A DNA stretch of 64,000 bases, taken from NCBI RefSeq assembly GCF_000004075.3, contig NC_026658.2, forward strand, positions 18,588,075 through 18,652,074, read 5' to 3'. Origin of the DNA: Cucumis sativus. Lineage: Eukaryota; Streptophyta; Magnoliopsida; Cucurbitales; Cucurbitaceae. How positions within the stretch are numbered: position 1 is the stretch's first letter; the number at the start of each line of letters is the position of its first letter. Positions 56,014-64,000 of the stretch are shown one piece after another. The notes under the pieces are model-generated. The model was not told the origin of the DNA, searched no databases, and saw only the letters and a list, made by a program, of their open reading frames with translations. The translations under genes were made by a program, and so were the position numbers.

Positions 56014-58140
56014 TCACCAATAATCCCGACAAGAGCATGAGCCATCCTTAAAATGATGGAACCGATTAGCATCTCTCAAGATGATCTCTCTTCCTGTAAC
56101 CTTCGCAATTAGTTTAATTGCAGCGTGGCAATCCCCACAGACACGGAGATTCTTCATTACACGAATCGGCATACCTATTGGTATTTTGAGAAGTCCGTAT
56201 GCCACAGCCAGTTTCTCACTATGGTACTCCAAGCTTTGCACTTTCTCTTCTTCATCTACGTCATGTAGCACAAAACTTTGATCTGGGTAATATCCTGCCT
56301 CTCTTAGCAATCCAGACAACCACTCTAATATTCTATTGATCTCAGAATGCTCAGGGTGTCCCGAGCTATCACCTCCCGTGAACTTATGAACTTTCTTCTC
56401 GACAACAATCCAGCTACAGCCTGGGTACTTGCTCACACGCCTATCTCTCATATTTCTCCTCAACTCAGCAACATCATCCCATCTACCTTGAGATGCATAG
56501 ATATTTGACAACAAAATGAAAGGCCCTGCATTTTTAGGCTCAAGCACTAGAAGCTTTTTGGCTGCAACTTCAGCCAAATCCAATTTCATGTGGGTTCTGC
56601 AAGCACCTAATAAAGCACCCCAAATAATAGCATCGGCTTCCATTGGCATTTTTTCTATTAGATCCATTGCCTCATTTAGTTTACCAGCTCGACCAAGCAA
56701 ATCAACCATGCAGGCATAATGTTCAATTTTTTGTTCCACTTGATACTTCGTTTCCATGGAATTGAAAATTTCTAAGCCTTTTTTCACATTGCCAGTGTAA
56801 CTACATGCCGAAAGAACTCCAACAAATGTGACATCATCTGGCATGATACCTGAAAAATGCATATCGTGGAAAACTCGTAATGCTTCCACCCCTAGACCAT
56901 GTTGGGCATATCCTGTGATAATCGAGTTCCACATGACAACATCCTTAACTGCAAACCTATCAAATACTTGTTTTGCTTTCGCCAGATTGCCACACTTTAT
57001 GTACATTGAGAGAAGAACGGAGGCAACATAGACATCAAGGTCAAATTGGGATCTCACAAGCTGGGCATGTATCTCTCTACCATGATCAAGATTAGCCAAG
57101 CCAGCACAAACGGAAAGAACGCTGATCAAAGAAGGAAAATTTGGCCTTATTCCTTCTCTTTGCATCATACGAAACAACTCAAGTGCATCTAACTCAAGGC
57201 CTTTCCGTTCATACACTTTAATCATAGCACTCCATGTTCCTTCATCCTTTTCTCTCATTTGATCAAACACTTGTCTTGCTTTTGGGACCTCCCCATTCTG
57301 GCCAAAACAAAGAATCATTGCATTACAAGCAACAACCGACTTAATTGGCATTGCATTAAAAAGTTCTGAAGCCTCATCAAGCCGCCCACAATTGGTGTAG
57401 CCTTTCAGCATAGCAGTCCATGAAACCTCATTTTTCTCTGGCATGACTTCAAACAGCTTTCTAGCAATATCCACTTGTTGGTTCTGCACATATCCTGTTA
57501 TCATCGTAGTCCATGACACGACATTCCGACGAGGCATCTCATCGAAAAGCATACGAGCTTCCACTAAACGGCCTACTTGGCAATACCCTCCAATCATATT
57601 AGTTCGTGTCACCACATCCTTCTCAGGCATCATATCGAAAAGCCTACAAGCCTCATCAATCCGTCCTTCTTGAAGAAGGCCACCCAACATCACCGTCCAA
57701 GATACTACATTCTTTTCAGGCATTTGCCAAAAAAGTGTCTCTGCCTCAGAAATCATACCTTCCTTCACGTACCCTCTGACCATTGCAGTCCAGGAAACAA
57801 CATTCCTCTCAGGCATTCTATCAAACACTTCCCTAGCTTCATTGATCATCCCATTGTTAATATACCCAGAAACTAAACCATTCCAAGATATAGTATTCCT
57901 CTCAGACATTTTATCAAACATGTTCTGGGCTTCCTGAGGCCGTTTGTTCTGAAAGTACCCAGCAACAATTGAGTTCCATGAAATGATGTTTTTGTCACGC
58001 ATTTCATCGAACACAACCCGAGCCTTTTCGATTTGACCCAATCGAGAATACCGGGTAATAAGAGAATTACGTGAAATTATAAAATTAGAACAGTAGAAAC
58101 GATTTAGCACCAACCGGAAGAACATTAATCCAGAGAACAT
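56014..58140 (-). CDS. PLS-class pentatricopeptide repeat protein with E and DYW domains
   Basis: 708 residues, no intron, as is usual for this family. About 15 PPR units run from residue 25 to about 530, with repeated phrases such as NVVSWTAMVRGY, EARMLFDEMPRRNVVSW and DEASELFNAMP. An E/E+ region follows. The C-terminal DYW deaminase-like domain has the zinc-ligand signature HSE at 640-642 and CGDCH at 668-672, and ends CSCRDYW. Such proteins bind specific organellar transcripts through the repeats, and the DYW domain performs or supports C-to-U RNA editing. Overall layout and wording resemble Arabidopsis At1g56690, annotated as mitochondrial. The first 20 residues are hydrophobic and basic (MFFRLVLNRFYC), compatible with mitochondrial targeting. 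The target site cannot be read from sequence alone. Confidence 0.95.
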   Translation of the reverse strand: MFSGLMFFRLVLNRFYCSNFIISRNSLITRYSRLGQIEKARVVFDEMRDKNIISWNSIVAGYFQNKRPQEAQNMFDKMSERNTISWNGLVSGYINNGMINEAREVFDRMPERNVVSWTAMVRGYVKEGMISEAETLFWQMPEKNVVSWTVMLGGLLQEGRIDEACRLFDMMPEKDVVTRTNMIGGYCQVGRLVEARMLFDEMPRRNVVSWTTMITGYVQNQQVDIARKLFEVMPEKNEVSWTAMLKGYTNCGRLDEASELFNAMPIKSVVACNAMILCFGQNGEVPKARQVFDQMREKDEGTWSAMIKVYERKGLELDALELFRMMQREGIRPNFPSLISVLSVCAGLANLDHGREIHAQLVRSQFDLDVYVASVLLSMYIKCGNLAKAKQVFDRFAVKDVVMWNSIITGYAQHGLGVEALRVFHDMHFSGIMPDDVTFVGVLSACSYTGNVKKGLEIFNSMETKYQVEQKIEHYACMVDLLGRAGKLNEAMDLIEKMPMEADAIIWGALLGACRTHMKLDLAEVAAKKLLVLEPKNAGPFILLSNIYASQGRWDDVAELRRNMRDRRVSKYPGCSWIVVEKKVHKFTGGDSSGHPEHSEINRILEWLSGLLREAGYYPDQSFVLHDVDEEEKVQSLEYHSEKLAVAYGLLKIPIGMPIRVMKNLRVCGDCHAAIKLIAKVTGREIILRDANRFHHFKDGSCSCRDYW

Positions 58141-59850
58141 TGAATACCCAGGTTGAGAAAAACACTACAAGTTCCAAAATTTTGAATAACAAGCTATAGA
58201 AGCAAACAGTTAAAAGAATACTAAATGAAGAGGCAGAGTGATGAAAGAACAGAACTTTACTTTTCTTCCACTTGCCTAAATGGAGAAAAGAGATTCAAAA
58301 CGAAATAGTAAAATAATCCGCCAAGTCAGTGACATCTCTTAACAAATTATTTTCGTAAATGAATTGCCTCTTTCACCACGTAAACATTTTCCACACAAGT
58401 TTCATACCAAAATATAAACCAACTATTTCCTAGGATCATTCTACACAGTTAATTTTATTTGTGTGTACTCTTTACCACACTCTTTACCACACTCTTCTGT
58501 CAAGTTATAGTCATACCAAAAAAATTCTAAGGCATTAGTAAGTAAAATAAATTTTCTTAAATATAATCGGTCTTACCATGCCTCACACACCAAGTAGAGA
58601 TATTAAAAAAAAAACCAGTAATCCGACTTATCCAACCCAAACCATAAGGGTTGAGTTGGGTTAGATTTTTATGTTGAGTTGGGTTGGATTAAAAAAATAG
58701 AAAAATAAGTTTTTGTGTCAGATTGTCAGGTTGAAGGGATCGAGTTGACCCAACCTGACCCGGTTGTACATAATATAATAATAATAATAATAAAATCTAA
58801 ACTAAAGAGAAGCCCAAACCACCAAACATCTTCCTCTTCATTTCGCTTCACTTCACATATCTCTCCTTCAACCTCTTCTTCATTCGCACGCAACCGTCTC
58901 CTTCAACAAGATCTCTATCATTCGCCCCCTCGCTCTGCCTCATAGCCTCTCCGACGTTCGCCTCCCTCTCAATCTTCACCTCCACCTCACAGTCTCTCCA
59001 TCGTTCGCTCCTCTCTTGAACATATCTAAGGTTTGATCTTGAATATTCTTCCTTAGTTTTCATTGAAGTATTTTTTTTTGTTTAGTTTTAATGAGGTATT
59101 AATTACACCACAAGATGGATTTGAGGGTTTGTTTAGAAGAAATTGAAAAAATGTTTGAGGTGGTTGAGGTGGACCGAAAAAAAATGTTTCAACAATTTTT
59201 CAAAAGTGTGCTAGTTTTACTAGACAAAACCTATTAAAACGATGTTTCTCACAATTTTCCATTCAACAAATTTTATTATTGCTGAGTTTAATCCAACAAT
59301 AATCGACATGATGTCTATCGAACAATAATCGACATGATGTCTATCGATCAAATTTTGATTTTACATTCCTAGAACTGTTGTAATAAGAACTAAATAACGA
59401 AAAAATTTACTCGGTTGATATATTCACAAGTAACTTCAACAAAAAAAATTATGGAATAACTTTATTATTTTTGTGAGTATAAATGATAGCGTATAAAACA
59501 CGATATCTTATAGTACTTAACTCAAGGTCATTCTTTCATTTTACATGTCTATTCCTTGATTTTTTAGGTATCGAGCATAATTCAGGTTATTCCATCCCAT
59601 AATGTCAATTTCGGGACAAAGCGAGCTTAATTGAATGGGTAGAGTGTCAATGGGAGTGAGGAAATTTAATTGGAGCAAAGAAGGAAGGGTGCTACAAGAC
59701 AGAGTGAACGATTTTCGTGCACAACCTTCAACACTGTGAAGTTATCCTTGTTAACTTTGTGGAGAATATATCCAAGTAAGACACATAATTCCAAATCTAG
59801 CTATTTAAAAAAAATTGCAAATATGGCGTTGAAAACTAAAAAAATGATAT
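58141..59850. other. Spacer upstream of the PPR gene; no gene seen
   Basis: Holds the PPR promoter side, then a block rich in GTTGGGTTGG and TTGACCCAACCTGACCCGG words (about 58620-58765, self-complementary, resembling a short dispersed element), then an (ATA)n run at 58774-58792. At about 58820-59020 the plus strand is strongly CT-rich (CTTCACTTC, CCTCTTCTTCATTC). It looks like a plant 5' leader, but no coding region follows. GAACAATAATCGACATGATG recurs directly at about 59294 and 59321. Confidence 0.4.
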
Positions 59851-59859
59851 TTTATCTCG

Positions 59860-60259
59860 GAGTCTTTTAAAAAATACAACAAAGAGGTAAAATATTTACA
59901 AAGTATAGAACAATTTTGAAAGTGAAAAAAATCCACATGCCCACAATAAAAAATTCCAAAAATGCCACATTAATTGACATCCAATGTGCGTGATATATTA
60001 GGGAAATGATCATTTAGATTTGACTATTCTTTCTGAGATCCTTTAGATTTGGGTAGACAAATCTCAACGATTTTTTTTCAAGATTTTTTTTGTACACAAT
60101 CGTTTATATTTGAAAAACGATCGTTTAGATTTGATCATTTAAATTTGGGTAGCCAAATTGCAACGATTTTTTTTCAAGAGTTTTTTAGTACACGATCATT
60201 TATATTTGAAAAATGATCATTTAGATTTGGTACACAATGTTTATATTCGTAACATGACC
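59860..60259. repeat. Second copy of the 4590-5000 dispersed repeat, interrupted by a CACTA end
   Basis: CAATTTTGAAAGTGAAAAAAATCC, then CAAAAATGCCACATTAATTG, matches 4620-4730 in order. It is followed by several copies of GATCATTTAGATTTG and AACGATCGTTTAGATTTG. The same GATCGTTTAGATTT words reappear at about 61947-61975, to the right of the CACTA material starting at 60260. This suggests the CACTA material is inserted into this repeat. Confidence 0.5.
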
Positions 60260-60745
60260 CACTACAAGAACGAGAGTTTCCCAACATCGTGACGGACGTC
60301 GGGAAACAAAACGTCAAGAAACAAAACTAATATTGACGCAGATAATGTGGCGTTGGTTTAATCTCGCAAGCCTGATGTCGTAATCCCAAACGTCAGACAT
60401 CGTCCGTCATTTTCATTTTTTTTAATTTATCATTAAGCTTTCCCCACGCACTCAAAAATAACGTCAGGGAACCTTAAAATGTAAATTTTATTTCTAAACT
60501 TTTCCCCGACGTCAAGGACAAACACATCAGAAAAAAGTGAATATATTATTTAATTGTTGAGCATCCCCTAACGTCAACGTTCCTGGCGTCGGGAAAAGAA
60601 TTATTATTATTTCATTTTTTAATTTTCCCCGACGCCATGCGAACATATGTAAAAAATGTGTAAATATTTTCTCGACGTTTCACTTTATGGCATCGGAAAT
60701 AGGGAGATCTCCCGACGTCTTCGAAGTGCGTCAGAAGATCTCCTA
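60260..60745 (+). mobile_element. Orphan CACTA left terminus with subterminal repeats
   Basis: Begins CACTACAAGAACGAGAG and is followed by hairpin-forming pairs of words such as TCCCCGACGTC, GACGTCGGGAAA, CCTGGCGTCGGGAAAAG and CGTCAGGGAACC for almost 500 bases. The words resemble, but do not equal, those in the 41540-42226 array (CGACGTC cores in both). No matching right end with TAGTG was found in the rest of the window. Confidence 0.75.
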
Positions 60746-61619
60746 CATATTTGAGTTGTGCGTTCATAGAAAACAGAACTTAAATCGAAAGGAAAAGAGG
60801 AAGATCAGGCCTAAAGAGAGAGATCGTCGTGCCAAAGTCGTATGCCATCCTATTTGACTGCCGCTCGCCACCTATCCTGTCGTACCACCCCTGTCCAATG
60901 TTGTTGCCTACCCTATCTCTTTGTTCTTTGAACTTCAAAAAAGTAATTTTAAAAAAAAAAAAATCCCTAAAACTCTTTGATAATTTAGATTTATTTTGTG
61001 GTTGAATTAGATTTATATTTGATTTTGTAGGAGTGGATTAATGGATTATATTGTAATGAATTAGTGTGTACAATTTGTGGAATGTTGTGATTGTTGTTGT
61101 ATTTGTGGAATAAATTCTTTGAACAGTAAAACAATAAAACATAATACGAAGAGAAAGAACATAGAGCTCTCATTTTTACAGTTGCTCTTGTTCTTCTTCT
61201 TTGAATCCATGGAAACTTTAACTAAAATAGAAGTAAGGTTTTACCATGTTGTTCTTGTTGTTACTGTTGGAATCCATGGATGAAGAGCTCTCGATTCTTC
61301 GAATATTGTTTGAGTGTTTACTGTAAAGAATGCAAGTTGAGGAACGTTTTGTGCATTAAAAGATTTTAAACTAATTTTAGTATTTAGATTTTTATTTAGT
61401 GGTTGGTTTTAGTATTGTAAGGATTTTGGATTTTTGATTTAAGATTGAAGTCAAAATTCAAGATTGAAGAATGCATAATGTTGGGAGGGACGTTATTCTT
61501 TGTTATTCAAAATTACATAAAACTATGTTGAAACTTTGTATTTATATTGTATGTATAGATTGTAGATCGTATGCACGTTTGATATTAAATTTGTGATATA
61601 TTTCATACTTATAATATGT
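60746..61619. other. Probable CACTA interior, non-coding
   Basis: Follows the CACTA end at 60260. A purine-rich leader-like stretch (60770-60830) and a CCGCTCGCCACC/CCTATCC stretch (60850-60920) look like the transcribed 5' part of a CACTA gene. The rest is AT-rich with no recognisable protein. Confidence 0.35.
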
Positions 61620-61890
61620 TATTGAAGCTGCAAATAAAGAAAATGAAGAGTATGAGAAGACTATAGAAGAGCTTAGATGCAATAATTTTCTTTGACTGCG
61701 TTTGAGAACCTTGAATCCAAGAATTAAAAAAGAGAAGAATGTGCAATGAGAGAAGTTTAACATTATTACGAGTTGTGTCAAAAGAAAAATGAGGTTGCTT
61801 CAAATAGAAACGACCCTTGCCCTGGTGGTTTCAGAAAACTGATTGAACAAGTGGAGCAGAAAATGATGAGACCGAGAACTGAACAGGTAA
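61620..61890 (+). pseudogene. Coiled-coil gene fragment of unknown parent
   Basis: In shifting frames the plus strand reads AANKENEEYEKTIEELRCNN, then AFENLESKN, then REECAMREV, then HYYELCQKKNEVASNRNDPC, then GGFRKLIEQVEQKMMRPRTE. It ends in CAG followed by GTAAGC, a good splice donor. At least two stops and one frameshift break it. Heptad-like Glu/Lys content suggests a coiled coil. I do not recognise the parent gene. Its place inside a CACTA end, and the splice-site ending, suggest a captured exon. Confidence 0.45.
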
Positions 61891-61984
61891 GCTATGGAAA
61901 GTTCCTTAGTTGCTTTGATGGCATCTATCTAAGCTTTTATATAGTGATCGTTTAGATTTTATCGTTTAGATTTGATAGTTGCCA

Positions 61985-62100
61985 AAACGAGCTTTTAACT
62001 CACAATAACAAACATAATCTTCCATCCTAGAGGCGTGAGGTTTGAATTTCTCAACATCTAATTGTTGTACTAAAAAATAATAATAAGAAAAGAATGAACA
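61985..62100 (+). repeat. SINE-like fragment (tRNA-derived)
   Basis: CTTCCATCCTAGAGGCGTGA, then GGTTTGAATTTCTCAACATC, then TAATTGTTGTACT and an A-rich tail. The B-box-like GGTTTGAATTTC and this tail resemble short plant SINEs. The 5' part with the A box is degraded. Confidence 0.4.
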
Positions 62101-63849
62101 GATATTAGGAAAAAAAACTCTGAAGATGTTTGTTTTTCTATTATTTTTTTTTTCAACATGTAGTGAGTGTCATATATAGATGTCATGGAAACAAAAGTAA
62201 ACAAAAGGAGAAAAATAATTATTAGGTAGATGTCACCTTGAATTGAATCCATGACCGAGTTAGCTAACTTTTAAGATATTTATTATAACATACTTTTAGT
62301 ATTTTTTTAACTGTTTTAATTGTACTCGGGATAAAGAATATTCTTGAACTTCAAAAAAAATTCAAGCATGCAATTAAACTTTCAAACAACAAAATTTTTT
62401 TAAAAAAAACCCATACCATTGGTTCTATATGAAAACCGTGAGTGTTTTAAGAAAACTCGAAATTTGAAAAAAAAATTAAAAAACCTCCCAACTTAAAGAT
62501 TGTTAAAAAGTATATTTGTACAAACAAAAACAACGAGTACCTCGTTGCAAAAATACTTCTTTCAAAAGTTGTATGAGTTTCCTTATATTTTAAAAAAAAA
62601 ACAGGACTAACCCAAAGTAACTTCAAATAAACTCATAACTATACAAACTATTGAAACATTTTTAAACTTCTTTTTTAAAAGGTTTTTAATGGTAGAAACA
62701 TTATTTTGAAGGTTCAAGATATCTTCTTAAATGGGTATTTTCAATTTATGCCCTTGTTACTAAAAATAAGGATATGTATAAAATTCTTTGAAGCTTAAGA
62801 GTATTACTATAATTTTCTTAAGTTCACATAGTCAGTTTTGAAACAGAGTATTAATAGCTTCCCTTCCATACTAACCATAAGAATACTTTTTAAAACATTT
62901 TGAAGTAGAAGGTTATATTAATGAAACTCTTAAAAGCTAAGAAACTTGGGGATTTTTCTCCTCACCATAATTCATATCTTTAAAGTTCAAATAAATGAAA
63001 AAAATGGCAAATTTAGAAAGAATTGCAGTGGTCCCACAGTGAACTGATATGAAATCACTTCTTCACAGAGCGAAGTAAAAAGATTCTTTTTAACTAAAAA
63101 TATGACCATGCCTCAAATGGACAATTGGGAAAAAGCATCTATATATATATATATAATTAAAATAAAAACATGGCCATTTGGTTGGGAATGATGTAATCCA
63201 ATATACTTCTAATTCTATTGGCCAAGATAGTGGAATCTGAATGTGTTTTTCTCAACATGGTATATTTAAAATAATAATAATGACAATAAAAGTAAAAAAA
63301 ATATCACCTTCTTAGTTCTTTTAAGTTCTCATGAGCAGCCACTCTAAAATATGACTTGCCATTTGCATAATCTATACTCAAAAAGCATCTTTCAATATCT
63401 AAAAAGGCATAACTAATAGAAGTAACACTGAACAATATGATATGGGCTTAATATTGAGCAAGCAAATGGCTTCTTTGCCTTTATTTACTGAAATTGTTAC
63501 TATCAACTAAGTAGTCTTCTTAGTAGCATATATAAGTTAGTAAGCTGTGCATCAAATTCTATTCACAGTATTCCCCACTAATCTGGCCTCCTAAGTAATC
63601 TCAAAACGAAAGAAAGAAGCTATCTACAATTTGGCCATTAAGGAAATTATTTCCTCTTTTCAAAGAGAGAGAAAAAAAGAAGAAAAGGCAAGGCCTCCCT
63701 TTCAACAAGGCTTTACCCTCCCATTGCCCTACCCGTCTCAATCTCAAATCAACATATGTTAAGAGATGATATACGTGACCTGTGTGTGGTTATGTTGTCA
63801 AAGATCTTGTCCCAGCCTCAAGAATGCTCCGACTTGATCAAAAGTTGAA
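62101..63849. other. Spacer; no gene seen
   Basis: AT-rich sequence with a (TA)n run at about 63140-63155. It includes the 3' flank of the RING gene on the minus strand (about 63300-63849), which may contain its 3'UTR. Nothing else was recognised. Confidence 0.35.
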
Positions 63850-64000
63850 TCAGACCAAGGAATCACCTTGTCCGATGCTGAACTTGCAGAGAGGGCAGGT
63901 TGCGTTTATTCGAAGCCATTTGACAATGCATCGAGTATGGAAATGATGATTACAAGGAAGCATGCACAATTGAACTCCATGTACATACTGAGCAAGGCAT
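63850..64000 (-). CDS. RING-type E3 ubiquitin ligase, C-terminal part, cut by the window edge
   Basis: The minus strand gives the last 49 residues of a protein that continues beyond the right window edge. The reading includes GVQLCMLPCNHHFHTRCIVK and WLRINATCPLCKFSIGQG, ending in a stop at 63850-63852. The spacing C-x-H-x2-H-x2-C ... C-x2-C is the second half of a RING-H2 finger, which recruits E2 ubiquitin-conjugating enzymes. The wording WLxINATCPLCK is like plant membrane-anchored RING ligases of the At1g12760/At1g63170 type. Whether it has the N-terminal membrane segments of that group cannot be seen here. Confidence 0.85.
   Translation of the reverse strand, partial: CLAQYVHGVQLCMLPCNHHFHTRCIVKWLRINATCPLCKFSIGQGDSLV

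Noticed and set aside
56081..57876. Several plus-strand frames over the PPR gene.
   Set aside because: They are antisense shadows created by the repeat structure of the PPR coding sequence.

Overview
The window is nuclear DNA of a dicot plant. It is AT-rich, its genes have spliceosomal GT-AG introns, and decayed transposable elements fill the space between genes. The proteins match plant families: chloroplast GrpE, a PLS/DYW pentatricopeptide protein, remorin and plant presenilin. Several short dispersed repeats look like ones I associate with Cucurbitaceae (melon/cucumber relatives). That assignment is an inference from memory and was not tested.

Seven host genes are supported. In order: ABCF4/GCN20-type ABC-F ATPase (444-2624, +); presenilin, the gamma-secretase aspartyl protease (11598-12968, -); chloroplast GrpE co-chaperone (17207-20361, +, three exons); ELMO/CED-12 domain protein (22513-30330, -, nine coding exons whose reading frame closes across every junction); KRI1 ribosome-biogenesis protein (44437-46308, -, with an inferred 2.1 kb 5'UTR intron); a DYW-class PPR protein (56014-58140, -, no intron); and the C-terminal end of a RING-H2 ubiquitin ligase (63850 to window end, -). 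They are ordinary housekeeping or regulatory genes with no operon-like relationship.

The intervals between genes hold the unusual material: a hAT transposase remnant (5075-5953); a 2.26 kb Ty3/gypsy-like solo LTR (7291-9546); LINE 3'-end remnants at four places, including inside introns of the GrpE and ELMO genes; gypsy and copia LTR fragments (about 31.8-35.2 kb and 39.4-41.3 kb); a long gypsy-type LTR (48738-50480); and a broken CACTA (En/Spm) element with TNP2, DUF4218 and DUF4216 modules (50536-54400). There are also three orphan CACTA termini (35769, 42226, 60260), each carrying its own kind of subterminal repeat.

Two decayed host-gene fragments lie among these transposons. One is a remorin fragment (37705-38200, -) 1.4 kb inside an orphan CACTA end. 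The other is a multi-exon chloroplast-type Hsp70 pseudogene (43295-44400, -) directly behind the KRI1 stop codon on the same strand. A third coiled-coil-like fragment of unknown parent (61620-61890, +) lies inside the CACTA end at 60260. I found no convincing new biological system. The best leads are the palindromic 62-bp subterminal array at 41540-42226, possible gene capture by CACTA elements, and possible KRI1-Hsp70 pseudogene read-through transcripts.
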